Of a DNA stretch of 64,000 nt, positions 26,704 through 38,400 are shown piece by piece. The stretch is taken from contig NZ_KB905395.1 of NCBI RefSeq assembly GCF_000379465.1, positions 20,272-84,271 of the forward strand, given 5' to 3'. Source of the DNA: Sciscionella marina DSM 45152 (GTDB taxonomy: Bacteria > Actinomycetota > Actinomycetes > Mycobacteriales > Pseudonocardiaceae). The notes under the pieces are model-generated. The model did no database searches, was not told the DNA's origin, and worked only from the letters and a program-made list of their open reading frames with translations. Made by a program: the position numbers and the translations under genes. Positions within the stretch are counted from its first letter, which is position 1; each line of letters starts with the position of its first letter.

Positions 26704-27717
26704 TCAATGCATGATGGATATTACAATGGACACAAATGAGACAGCGAGGGCAACAAATGGAATAGCTTCCTTGGACATCTCCCAAGAAGTCCTGTTCCTC
26801 GTCGGATATAGATAGTCCCGGTCGCGTTCTTGCCGGTTCTGGTCTCGAACTGGATACGGGATATCCGAGTGCAGGACTCGAACCTTTCGAGTCAAGTCAC
26901 AGCGCCCTGCTGCAACCACCACCATCAAGTGTCGCAGCAAAAAAGCGAGCTCCCGAGCCAGCTCTAGTTGATCAACCCCGCCCCGTTCGCGCAAATCAAC
27001 GTCCAGCAGAGGATAAGCTATCTCCAAAGCACGTTCGCAAGCCCCAGGCGGCACACGCCACAAAAAGCGATGAGTATTGACAGCTCGAAATAGTAACTGA
27101 GCAATCCGTCCAACGGTAGGCCAAAGGTGCGCCACCAGACGAGGCGGTTTCAATGTCCCATCTCGCCATTTACGACGCCTGTATAGATAATCTAGATGCC
27201 TTATAAACCGGCCTGCACGACGCAGGAAACGCACCTCCGCAAGAGGGTAAACCCATGCTATAGATGTAAAAGATAGAAGTGCCAATATCAAAAGAGCAGC
27301 AACCACAAGACCCCAGGCTATGCCGCCCCATATGATCCGCTCGCCCCGGAGATAGGGCACGATATATGCAGCCGCGCCACTCGATAGCAACAGCACTAGT
27401 GTAGAAGCTACAATTAGTGGTCGACCAACAGCTAACGTTACTCGAACTCTTTTTACGTACCGAATTCGACCAGCGGAAATATTTTCATTCCACTCCTCGT
27501 TCAGCGCAGACAGCAGATCTCTAACTTCGCATTGTTCCACTTGAACATCGGAGCGCGGGAACTGCCCGTCTTTGGATGAATAGAAGGGTTTTCGGCGGCA
27601 ATCAGTCGAGCTATCACAGCTCGCAAAATTCGAAGTTTTATCCTCGACCGAGGCAGTACCATCATTGATACTAGACTCACCATGACCCAAGTACTGCGTA
27701 TCTTCTTTCATTTCCAC
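26704..27717 (-). CDS. Predicted membrane protein with three transmembrane segments
   Basis: A 337-residue protein. Two adjacent hydrophobic helices occur near residues 98-115 (IVASTLVLLLSSGAAAYIV) and 130-155 (GIAWGLVVAALLILALLSF). A third lies at the very C-terminus (IPFVALAVSFVSIVISI). Between them is a basic, helical cytoplasmic region of about 160 residues (RRAGRFIRHLDYLYRRRKW, then CERALEIAYPLLDVDLRERGG). The N-terminal 70 residues are polar. Base composition is AT-richer than the flanking transfer genes, which suggests separate acquisition. No family is recognised. Membrane-anchored effectors of defence systems can look like this, but there is no direct evidence. Confidence 0.6.
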   Translation of the reverse strand: MEMKEDTQYLGHGESSINDGTASVEDKTSNFASCDSSTDCRRKPFYSSKDGQFPRSDVQVEQCEVRDLLSALNEEWNENISAGRIRYVKRVRVTLAVGRPLIVASTLVLLLSSGAAAYIVPYLRGERIIWGGIAWGLVVAALLILALLSFTSIAWVYPLAEVRFLRRAGRFIRHLDYLYRRRKWRDGTLKPPRLVAHLWPTVGRIAQLLFRAVNTHRFLWRVPPGACERALEIAYPLLDVDLRERGGVDQLELARELAFLLRHLMVVVAAGRCDLTRKVRVLHSDIPYPVRDQNRQERDRDYLYPTRNRTSWEMSKEAIPFVALAVSFVSIVISIMH

Positions 27718-27852
27718 CTCAACCGACTAAGCAGATTCACATTTGCCCGCCAAGCATACTTTTCGACAACCAACGAATGCAACCCGCCCCTCAGGGCTCT
27801 GCGACTCCTACCTAAAGTCATTTACCAAGAAGGCGATTCAGAAAAATCTGCA

Positions 27853-28896
27853 CTATAGGCCAACCCTTGTTGCGCCTAAGAATTCGCCGATAACACGCAG
27901 ATTGGCCTCGTGGATCTTCTCTCCGGATTGCGGTGCTTCTACCTGGTGGTTGTTGCCGCTGTAGATGGCGATGTGATGAATGCTGCTGGGGCTACTTCCG
28001 TAGAAGAGGAGGTCTCCGGGCTGAAGGTGGTCTCGGGGGATTTGGTGTGCTGCGGTTGCTTGGTATTGGGCTGCTGATGTTCTGGGGAGGGTGGTTTTGC
28101 CTTTGGTGGCTTGGTAGTAGGCGTAGCGGACGAGGCTGGAGCAGTCGAAGCCGGTGACGCCTGCGTCGATACCGGTGCCTTGGCTGGGTCCGTTGAGGGT
28201 TCCGCCTCCCCAGGCGTAGGGAGTACCGATCCATTTTCGGGCGGCGCTGATGACCGCGCCTGCTGTGCCGCCGGGTGTTTGGGTGGGTTGCGTGGCGGCA
28301 TATTTCTGTATGATTTTGCGGATTTTGGCGATGTAGTTGGTGGTTTCGGGGAAGGGTGGGACGCCGCCGTATTGCAGTACGCGGCCGGGTCCGGCGTTGT
28401 AGGCGGCGAGGGCGAGGTCGATGGTGTTGCCGCTGAGTCCGGGGTGTGCGTGGATGGTGCGGACTTGGGCGCACATGTAGTTGGCTTGTGTGGGTATGGC
28501 GTCGGCGGGGTCGGTTGGGTCGGTTGTGCCGTCGTGGTTGCCGTCGATCTTGTAGGTGTTCCAGGTTGAGGGGAGGAATTGTGCGAGTCCTTCGGCTCCG
28601 CTGCTGGGATTGTGGGCGTGGGGATTCCATCCGGATTCGGTTTCGATCTGCGCTGCGAGCAGTGGTGCGGTGATTTCGGTGCAGGTGTGGGCGGCTTGGT
28701 GCAGCGGTTCGGTGGCCCATTTTGGTACGCTTCCGGGGCGTAGCTGGGTGTCGTTGCTGTCGACGCTGCTGTCTTGTTTCTTGACTGCGCTGCTGTATCC
28801 GGTGGCGCTGCCCAGGACCATGAGTAGGAACAGGATGAGCAGGAGCATCGGCGAGGCCGCCAGTGCTACGCCGAGGGCGATGTTGCTGCGCCGCAT
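27853..28896 (-). CDS. Cell-wall hydrolase: lytic transglycosylase plus NlpC/P60 peptidase
   Basis: A 347-residue bifunctional peptidoglycan hydrolase. An N-terminal hydrophobic anchor (ALAASPMLLLILFLLMVLG) is followed by a lytic transglycosylase domain with catalytic Glu in QIETESGWNP and the GLAQFLPSTW and AAYNAGPG motifs. The NlpC/P60 domain has Cys in GFDCSSLVRYAYY, His in HHIAIYSG and a later acidic or polar partner. It cuts both glycan strands and peptide stems, opening the wall for the transfer channel, like VirB1- or TcpG-type proteins of Gram-positive conjugation. It is the last gene of the transfer operon and shares one base with the preceding gene (TGATG). Confidence 0.9.
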   Translation of the reverse strand: MRRSNIALGVALAASPMLLLILFLLMVLGSATGYSSAVKKQDSSVDSNDTQLRPGSVPKWATEPLHQAAHTCTEITAPLLAAQIETESGWNPHAHNPSSGAEGLAQFLPSTWNTYKIDGNHDGTTDPTDPADAIPTQANYMCAQVRTIHAHPGLSGNTIDLALAAYNAGPGRVLQYGGVPPFPETTNYIAKIRKIIQKYAATQPTQTPGGTAGAVISAARKWIGTPYAWGGGTLNGPSQGTGIDAGVTGFDCSSLVRYAYYQATKGKTTLPRTSAAQYQATAAHQIPRDHLQPGDLLFYGSSPSSIHHIAIYSGNNHQVEAPQSGEKIHEANLRVIGEFLGATRVGL

Positions 28897-29468
28897 CAGT
28901 GCCCGCCTGGGACGGGTGGCATGTCCCCGGCGTCGGAGATGGAGAGCTGATTGATTCGCCAGCGGAGTGGTTGTCCTGTTGGGTGTTGGAGGGTGCAGTA
29001 GACGGCGTGCCCGAGAAGCGGTTTGCGGGCCCCATCGGGTGTGACTGCGCTGCGTTGGGCGAGGACGCCACTCGAGCGAATGTTCCCGCGGGTATCGGGC
29101 GGGTCATCGGTGATGTGCCGCGTGGTGACTTCCACGCGGGCGTGGCTTTGTTGGAGTTGGGGCCATTCGTCGTCGCGGATGCCGTCCTGTTGGTAGGTCT
29201 TGGAGAGTGGTCCGATCAGGTAGCGGCGTGCCGCTGTTGTTCGCGCGCGTTGTGGGGTGTCTTCGGTGTTGGTGTTCCAGGACAGCAGAGTTGTCGCGAA
29301 CTCGGCGCATACCTGGTTCGGTGATGCGTACCGCTGCGAGGCATGGGTGGTCGCCGGGCGCCGGTGGTGGACCTGGACGTGGTGGGTGACGGTGCAGGCG
29401 GATGTGCTTACCGCGGCGAGCAGGGCGACGCGGAGCAGGCGCGTGTTGATGGTGCTGCGCTGTTGCAT
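28896..29468 (-). CDS. Transfer-operon lipoprotein, possibly VirB8/TcpC-like
   Basis: A 190-residue exported protein. The signal peptide (RLLRVALLAAVSTSAC) ends with a lipobox-like STSAC, so the cysteine near residue 25 is probably lipidated. The mature part reads AEFATTLLSWNTNTEDTPQRA, then YLIGPL, and an alternating strand region (ARVEVTTRHITDD, VYCTLQHP). This arrangement resembles the NTF2-like fold of VirB8/TcpC components, but the resemblance is only by eye. The ribosome site GGGGGAG lies upstream. It sits between the giant helicase gene and the wall hydrolase. Confidence 0.6.
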   Translation of the reverse strand: MQQRSTINTRLLRVALLAAVSTSACTVTHHVQVHHRRPATTHASQRYASPNQVCAEFATTLLSWNTNTEDTPQRARTTAARRYLIGPLSKTYQQDGIRDDEWPQLQQSHARVEVTTRHITDDPPDTRGNIRSSGVLAQRSAVTPDGARKPLLGHAVYCTLQHPTGQPLRWRINQLSISDAGDMPPVPGGH

Positions 29469-29492
29469 TGGATACTCCCCCAGGTTGTGTGG

Positions 29493-32400
29493 TTAGGCAC
29501 CGCGGCGGTGGCGTCCTCCGCTGTGGCTGTTGGTTCCGTGGTCGTGTGCCAGTGCGACCAGGTGCCGGAGACGTTGCCGACCCGTGGGCGCGCGCCCGCC
29601 ATCCGGGTCATGGATCGTGTCGGTGCTCGGCGGTTGATCGAGTCCGTATCGCTCGGCAATCTCGGCGAAGATCGGCGTATCGCGCGGGTCCGTGCGCTCT
29701 GGGCTGTCGGTGGTGGGTTCCGGAGTAGCGGATGGTGCTTGGTTGGCGAGTCGACGCTCGGCGAAGAGCAGGCTGGCAGGAAAGGCTTTCGGACTCGGTT
29801 CCTGTGGCGCGGACGCGCTGGGTTCGGTGGCAGCTGGTTCGGCATCGGCGAGCGCGGCGGGGAATGGCTTTGCCTGTTTCGGCGCCGAAACCGCTACGTC
29901 GACAGGTTCGTCGTCTGAAGAGCGGTCTTCGGTCTTCTCGGGCTGTTCCTGGATCGCTGGTGCAGCCGCGTCCTGTTGAGGCACCGTCGTTGGCACGTGA
30001 GCGTCGATGCCACTGTCGGTGGCCGTCGGGTCGCCGGGTTGATCGGTGACCAGTGCCTGCGCGGGCTGTATCGTCTTGGACGAGGGCTGGTGTTGCGTCC
30101 TCGGTTCTGGTGCTGTGTCGACGAGTTGGCCGATCTGGGTGGCGAGATCGAGTACGCGTTCCTGGGCGCCTTGGGTGATGCTGCTGTAGATGGTGCGGTC
30201 GTCGTGGTCGATCGAGCTGGTTTCGGTGGTGCTCACGACTTTGTAGCCCGTCTCGGCGGCTTTCTGGGTAAGGCGTGTCCATTCCTTGGCCAGGAGCCGG
30301 TGGTCGGTGACTGGGACAGGGCGGAAAGGCTTCTCCTCGGAGGTCCCGTTCGGTCGGTCGTGACTGTCCTGATGCGTGACGGCGTTGGATTCAGTGCCGT
30401 CGGTTACCGGCGTGCTCGGTTTCGCCGCTGGTCCCTGCACGGGACGGCGTGGTTCTGCGTTTGCGTTGTCAGGCTGGGTGTCGGGTGCGGGTTCGGGTTG
30501 AGTCGATTGCTGTGGTGGTGTGGTGGCCCGCAACGGTCGCGCTGGTTTGTGCGCGTTCGCGATGCGTATGCTGAGCTCGGCGCCGAGTTCGTGGACCTGG
30601 TTGCTGGTCTTGGTGTCGCTTGCTGCGAGGGTGTCGGCGAACACGGTGAGCGCTTGGTGGATCTCGGTGGCTTCCGCGTGGTTATGAGCGAGGTTGGTCA
30701 GGATCTGTGCGTGTGCCGCGGGCGTGGATTCGTCGGCGAGCATCCGGTTGGCCTGGATCAGGGCGAGCCGGGATGGCTCGTGGGCTTTGATTGAGGTGGG
30801 GATCTGGCGAACGCTGGCCGCAAGCACGGCTAGGAGTGGTTCTCGGCCAGGTGGAAATGCCAGTGTTTGCAAGGGATGGCGAGGTGCGTTCGATGGTCTC
30901 GTCGGCTGGGGTTCTTGCGGTGTGCCCGTAGTGGCTTCGGTGGCCGATGTTTCCTCGACGACTCCTGTTTCGGCCGGCTGATCGGCATGATCGTGCTCCT
31001 GCGGCGGAGAAGCCGGTTCTTCCTGGTCCGTCGGAGCCTCGCGTTCCGGTGCCTGGTCGGAGGTGATGCCGAGTTGTTCTGGTTCCCGCTGACCGTTGGC
31101 GTCTCGCTCGGGCTCGTCATCGTGCAGGGTCTGCTGGGACGGTCCGGACGGTTGATCGGCGAGCGCAGCATCGTCGGCTGCAGTGCTGGTTTGGGCGGTC
31201 GGCGTTTCGGTGTCGCCTTGGAGCACCGTGGTCAGCGAGTTGGGGAGTTCAATGCGCACCAGCCTCGGGTCAGGGTTGGTGCTGGCGTCGACATGCCAGA
31301 TGGTCTCAGGGTCGGCGATGCGCTCGTCGAGGAGTTCGCCGCGGAGGACAAGGGTGTCGCCGTCTCTGGTTGGGAGCCCTGTCAGTCGGAATGGTCCGAA
31401 ATAGTAGCCGGGATGTTCGAGCACGTCCCCGATCGCGAGTGCCGAGGCTGGCACGTGCGTCGTCGTCTTTTCGGGCATCGTGCGGAGGAGTTGGGCAATA
31501 CGGTGTGCGAATTCGTGTTGTTCCGGTGCGAGGAGTTGCAGGGCTCTGTCGCGATCGAGTTCCGGTAGTCCGGAGCTGCGTTGGCGACGGGTCGGGGCGG
31601 TGCCGGTCTCGTGCGCGTGTAGTGCGGTGGCGATGATGCGGTTCGCGATCCTGCGCTCGTAGGTGTCCAGTTGGTTCTCGGCGTTCTGGGCAAGGCGAGC
31701 TTCGCCGATCGCTCGGTAGCCACTCGCGTTGTGCTTGACGCTGAGGCTCGCGTGGTGGGCGTGTTGGAGCAACCAAGCGGTGCCGTCATTGAGGGCGGGG
31801 GCGAGCCAGATGGCGAGCTTGCGCCAGGTGATGGTTCCCTCCCTCGCTCCGTTTTGACCGTCGACCCGTAGCCACAGACCTTTGCCACTGAATTCGCCAC
31901 GTTCCGGTGCCCGTGGGTCCGGTGCGTCGACGGAGCGCCAGCTCGCCCAGCCAGAGAAATTAGCGGGGTTGACCGGTTTCCCGTTGTGGATGCTGCGCAA
32001 GAACCGAGAGAGCTCCCAGGGCGCGATGTGGCGTAGTCCTTCGGCGATGTCAGAGTCGTTCAGTGGTGCCGGTTCCTCCGCGTCTGCGCCCGCGCTGCTG
32101 TGCTCGTCTGCGGCGGCTGTTTCGGTTTCCTCGCCCGTCAAAGGCGTGGTTGGTCCCGATGTGGTGCTGTGTTCGGGCGCCGCTGTGGTAATCGCGTCGA
32201 GCTGGTCCAGGTGTGCCCGGTTTTCGGGTGTCAGGAGTTCAAGGGCCTGCGTTCGGTCCAGGCCCGGGATGGTAGGGGCGGGACGGGTGCGTGGTCCGGG
32301 TGGGTTTCCGGTTTCGTGGGCTTGCTGCGCGGCTTTCGCGATGGTGGCAAGAACCTGGTCGCGAAGCTCGATGACCGTCTGGAAATCAGCGTCGGTTCCG

Positions 32401-35400
32401 TACTGGCCGTTGCGCAACTGACCGTAGACAGTTTCGGTGTGCGCCAGCAACCATGCCCGCCCTTGGTCGAGGCCGGGAACGAGCCAGCGCGCGAGCTTTC
32501 GCCAGGCGATGTGGCCCGCGCGCGGGTGTTCGGGGCTGTGAACGTCGAGGCGGATCCCGGACCGGTCGGCGTACAGACTTTCGTGGACACCGGGCTCGGT
32601 GGTGGTGTCGTCGCGTGTACCGGAGAACGCGTGCCCGGACGTGGGGTTGGTGGGGGCGCCTTGGATGATGCTCGCGGCGAAAGTGTTGATCAGCACGGGG
32701 CCCAGGTGTTCGACGATGTGGGCGATGTCGGCGTCGGTGAGTCCCTGGGGAGCCTCATCGGATGCGGTCGCGAATGCTGATTCGACGAGCTGTGTCGGCT
32801 CGGGTTGATCGTCGCGGGCTGCCGCGGCTGTGTCGACGTGTTCGGATGGCGCAGTGAGGCTGTCGAAGCTGAGCTGACCGATCTGTTCGGTTGCCTGCGG
32901 TTGCCGCGTCGGGGTCTCGGCGACCTCGGACTCCGTGGCGTTTGTGGTGATAACGGGGACCGCGGCGTCGGCCGGGACGGTTCGGGAACGCTGTGAGCCG
33001 TCTGGTGGTTGGAGGACCAGCAGCATCGTGGTGGCGTCCACGGGGCGAACCTCGACCACGGTCGCGTGCGCTTGTTCGCGGTCGTCGTCGAGTTCAATGT
33101 TCTGCCCGGCGGTGTTGATTGGTAGCCGGGCGTCGTCGTTGGCGAGCCTGCGCAAGGCGTTCTGCGCGCGGGCGGTATCGAAATCTGCTGCTTTCCTGGC
33201 TTGTCCGACCGAGGCGGTGACTGCACGGCGGTAGAGGTCGGCGTCGAGCGTTTCGAGTTCGCTGTAGGTCTGATGAGGACGTAGCCCGTTGCGGGTCCGT
33301 CCGGAGAGCAGGACAGCGACGGCGTTGCGTGCCTGGCTGCCGGTGTGTGTTCTGAGGACGTATCGCGCGACGGCTTCGCGGTTGCGGAAACGCGGAATGC
33401 TGATGTGCACGGCGGCGTCGAGGTGTTCCCCGGTATCCGGATCGCGCCAGCCGTTCTCGTCGCGTACGACGTGACGGCCGTCTGTGCTGGCGAGAGCATC
33501 GGGCGGGTCTGGGGACAGGAGTGGTTCGATGGCCCGGCGGCCGGGTTGGCGGGTGGGCAGCGCGATGCCGTGGCGTCCCAGATGCGTGAGGAGGTGTTCC
33601 ATGCCCGCGCGGCTGCTGGTGTAGGCGGGGTTGATCTCGATCCAGTCGGCGTCGGCTCCCAGGTTCTCGTTGTAGACGTGCTGTTCGACCAGCAACTGGT
33701 CGTCGAGGTCGTAGTTCAGGGCGAGAAGCAGTTCGTCGCGCAGCCACGCTTGGGTGTGGCCGGTCTCGTTGGGTTCTTCCTGAGCGAGGGTCCAGCCCCA
33801 GGTGGCGGGGTCGAGTGGATGTTCGCTGTCGATGCCGTCCACCACTGGGAAGCGGTGGTCGGCCGCCCGGTCGTGGAAATCCTCAGCGACAGCCTGAGCG
33901 TCGTCCTCGGCTGCGTCGTGGCGGGTTTCACCCACCTCGGGGTCATCTGTGCCGGGCGGGTCCGCGGGGAGCGTGACTTCTAGCGGCGGTATCTCCGGAT
34001 CCGCGTCGCTGTCGCGCGACTCGGTTCCCGTAGCAGGATCGACGGGATCGGCGACCGCTTCGCCCTGGACTGCGACGTCGGTGTCCGGAGTGGAGTCGGC
34101 GGTTTCCGAACGGGACGTGTCCCCATCGGAGGCGGTTGGTACGAGGGTGTCGAGGTGTTCGCGGGCTTGGGCGATGCGTTGGGCTGGTGTCAGTTCGGCC
34201 CAAGTGCCGATCTCGTTGGGTGCGCTGTGGTGTCCGGCGTGCCAGCGGGAGAGCACGGTCGTGAGGCGGTGTCCATGCGTCTCGGCGTGTTCGGCGAGCG
34301 CGTCCCATTCCCTGAGTGCGGTAGCGCCATCCGCGGCGTTGAGCACGACGCGGCCATGTTGGTCGAACCAGGCGTCGGGGGCGAAGGTGTGGGTTTGGCG
34401 TTCGCCGTAGCCGGTTTGACCGGTGATGCGGACCTGATTCGCGTCGTCGCGGTCGACGCGTTCGACGAACAGATCCCCATCAAGCCGAATCACCAGTCCG
34501 ACCAACTCGGCATCGGTGATGCGAACGAGCCCGAGCGGGTCACTGCGTCGTTCACTGCTGGACTCCAGGTCAGTGCCGTCGCCTTCCGGTGCATCCTGAA
34601 CGGCCTCGGATCCTTCGTCTGCGTCGGCGGCAACGCTGACGGGTGTTTCGTCGCCAGCGCGGGGATCGACGTCTGCGAGGGTGCTCTGGGTGTCGACTGC
34701 TTGGGGCACGGTGGCCTGTGCGACCGTTCCGGTGTGCGCGACGATCGGGGCTTCGTCTGGGGCGGTGAGCTTTCCGGAAACGGGGTCCCGGCTGGTGCGG
34801 GGATCAGCGTCGAGGAGCACCGCGTGTCCGGCGCTGTCGTGGCCGCGCAGGTGTAGGTGTCCGGTGATGCCGATATCGATGCGGTGGATGCGCAGCGGCT
34901 CACCGCTTTCCGGGTGCGCAACGGTGAGGATGCCGGGTTCTGCGTCCAGCACTGTCTGTTGGCGTTCCTGTGCGTGGCTCAACAGGTTCGTAGCTTCGTC
35001 TGCGCTGATCTGGCCGTTCACCAGCTGCCACACGGCGCTTTGCGTGGTCGCCGCGAACGGAGTGGACCTGTCTTGGTTGAGCAGCGTGGCTCGTGCCTCG
35101 GTCCAGGAATAGCGCAGCACCTCCGAGTCACGGCCGCGGATCGCACCGTTGTCGACATATCGAGGGAGCTCGTAGCGCGACACACGGGGGTACTCGGCGG
35201 CAAGAACGGTCCGCCACCGCGACGGAAGGACCCGAATAGCCGGTCCCCCGCGTCGGTTGTCGAGTTGGTAAGCGACAGTGAGCAGTGTGTCGGCGATGGC
35301 AGGGATCCCGATCGCGGTGCAGATCCTCCCGGTGGGGCTGTCTTGTCCTCCCAGTTCGATCAGCGCATCGGAATGTGCGACCAATCCGGCAACAACCGCG

Positions 35401-38400
35401 GACACGGCCTCGTCGTCGACCCGGGACTGAACCTGGTCAGCCGTGTCCCGCTCGGTTCCGGATTGCTGTCCTTGGGTCAGGATCGTGCGGACCACACCGA
35501 TGGTCGTGCGGACGTCCGGTACTCGAAGCTGGTCATCGTCGGGTAGGAGCGCTGCGATGAGGCCGATCGTGTGTGCTCGGGCAGCGTCCGCGGTGGTGTC
35601 GGCATCGTGTTCGTGAATCCAGGCTGAACGCAGTTGTTCGATCGTCTCCCCGGAGAACAGGTCGTGCCATAGCTGCCGGACCGGTTCCTGCGCGGTGTCG
35701 CGCATCGTCGCGACGTGTTCCGCGGTGTCCAGTTCATCGATTCGGCCGCGGATCGCCTGGACGTGCCGGTCGGACAGGTCGTGCAGATCGGTCGTGATCG
35801 CGAATCCGGCATCGTGGAGCCGTTCCGCGGCATCGGTGAGACGTCGCTGGAGACGCTGGTGGAAGTCGATCATGGCGCGCTGGTCGCGTTGGACCTTCCA
35901 CGTTTTCGGCAGCAACCAGGCACCGTGCTCGCCGTTCGGAGTTGGTACCTGGCGCCACTTCCATCCGGCCCGTTCGGTCCGAAGCAGGTCACCGATACCG
36001 TCGACCTTCTCGGTCCCGAGGAGCTGGACGCCGTGGTTGTACGAGTAGTGCAGGATCAGGAACCGCTTGCTCGTCTGCTCGGGCTCCGTGGTCGCGGAGG
36101 TTTCCGCGTGTTGCGCGGTTTGCACCGCAATCTCCGTAGCTGTTTGGGCGGTGTTCTCCGGCTCCTGGAGCGTGTACGTCGTCTCGTTCTGCTGGCTCCC
36201 CGGCGGCTGGGGCGGCTGCTCGGCACTCGCCGCCGCGTCGCCACTGGTCGGTTCTGGCTCATCCGCGCGTGCCGTTCCCGCGCCCGGGTCGGTTTCGGCG
36301 GCGGGTTGCTCCACTGTTTCCGGTTCGACGACCGGCGTGTCGTCGTGTTCGTTCACTGCGCCGGTTTCGGCGGTGTCTGGTTCGGGTTCGCCTGTGGTCA
36401 GGGCGTGGGTGAGCGCGGCGAGACGTGTGCTTTTCTGGTCGAGTTGTTCCTGTTGGGCGAACGTGTCAGTGCGGCTTGTCTGGGCTTGCTCGGCCGTGTG
36501 CCGTAGTCGCGTGATGGTTTCTTGCTGTCGTTGCAGGTCTGTTTCGAGGCTGTGGAGTCGGTTTTCCAGTCGTAGGACCAGATGGTGGCTATCCGGCAAG
36601 GCTCTGTGGTGCAGGGCAACCGAAGCACCGACACCGGAAAACCGCAGGGTGATGTCAATAACTTTGTCACCTGGGGCGAGTTTGGCTTCGAGTTGGTGGC
36701 CGCCGAGTTCGCCGATGGGAATCGTGGCTGTGTCGTGCTGGCCGAGATCTTTGAGCCGGGTCCGAAGCAGTGCTTTGAGGTGTTTGGCTGCTTCGGTGCG
36801 GTCGGTATGGTCCTTGGTGCCGATCCGCATGGCGAAGGCTTCCCCGCGAGTGTCGCGGCGCTGGGCGATCGCGGCCTTCAGTCCCGTGACTCGTTGCTCA
36901 TAGCGCGGTATTTCGACTTCGGCTGTGTCGATGGTGAGTCGGTGTGCGGTTTGCTGGCGTGCCCAGGCTTGGCGCAGGCGGGTAAGGCGATGGACTTCGG
37001 ATTCGAGTTTGGCTTTCTCCAGGACGCGGGGATCGCCGGAGGCAGCGGCCATGAGTTCGCCGTAGAGGTCGGTGTCTTCGTCGGGCATGTCGATGACGCG
37101 GCTGGTGATCTGCCCGGTCATCAGAGGCCGGAACCCGGTCCATTTCTGGCGGACAAGTTCCCATCGTTTGGCATCGAGACTCGGTGCGGTGACCAGGGTT
37201 TCGTCGAAGATCTCGGCGTTTTGGTTGCCTTGCCGTTCGACTCGTCCGCGTTCCTGATGGGGAATATCGGCGCGCCAGGGCGGGGTGATGTGGTAGAGCC
37301 CGATGGCGCGGTCCTGGATGTTCACGCCGGTGCCCATTTTCTCCGCGGATCCGATGAGGACAGCGACCTCACCGGATCGGGCGGCGTGAAACAGTTCGGC
37401 CTTCTGCTGGTCGGTACCGGCTTCGTGGATGTAGCGGATCAAGCTGCCCGGCATTCCACGGTTTTCGAGTTGGGTGCGGAGTTCGTCGTAGAAGTTCCAG
37501 CCGTTCTTCGGGGTCGACAGGGAACAGAACACCAGCTGCAGGGCGCCCGGGGTGGGGTGCTCGGTGCCGTCCCTGCGCAGGTATCGGGTGTCTCGGTGTT
37601 CTTGCCAGCGCCCGAAAACCCGGTCAGCGAGGACATCGACCTTCTGTGGCTCGGCTGTCTGCATGTCGAGAGTGCGCAGATCCAGCGCAGCCGACACGCC
37701 CTCGTGCAACAGCGACAGGTGGTTGTCGTCGCCTTTTTGCGGGCGCGGTGGGATGTTTGCGTACCTCGTTCCGAGGGAGTGGTTGAAATCGGCGAGTTCT
37801 TCGCTGGCTGGGACCTCGACGACACGCGAGTGCACGGTGGGGGTGGGCAGGTTGAGGTCTTCGGCGGTACGGATATCGGCACGCAGCCGGAGTTGGCGGG
37901 ACAGCTCGGGCACGTTGACCAATTTGCGGAGGCGGGTTTTGTCCTTGAACCCACCGCCGGGAATCATCTCTTGAGTGGTGGACAGTTCGGCAAAAGTACG
38001 CGCCCAGTTGTCCAGTGCCCCGACGTCGAGACCGAGGCGTTTTTGGATGGTGTGGATCTCGGCGAGGCTGTTGGTCCACGGTGTGGCGGTCGCCAGCACG
38101 ACACGGGAGTGCCCGTATTCTCCGACCAGGTGGGCGAGTTTGATGTCGAAGTCGATCGCCCGGACTGCGCCGGGATGGCCCAGGTCGGGCAGTGAGGAGT
38201 GGCGCCGCGAATTCTTGTAGTCCTGGGCTTCGTCGCACACGATTTTGTCGATGCCGAGGTCTTCCCAGCACAGTCCGGGATCGCGGGGCATGTTGTGCAG
38301 GCGTTGTTTCAGCGATTCTTCGGCGTTCGCCTGCGCCTCTTCGAGCTGTTTGACGGTGCGCTGATCGCATCCAGCTTCGCGCGCGTTCTCCAGCGCGGCG

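Noticed and set aside
31300..36900. Numerous plus-strand frames of 100-500 codons opposite the giant gene
   Set aside because: High-GC sequence gives long antisense frames. None has a ribosome site or domain, and all mirror the minus-strand coding sequence.
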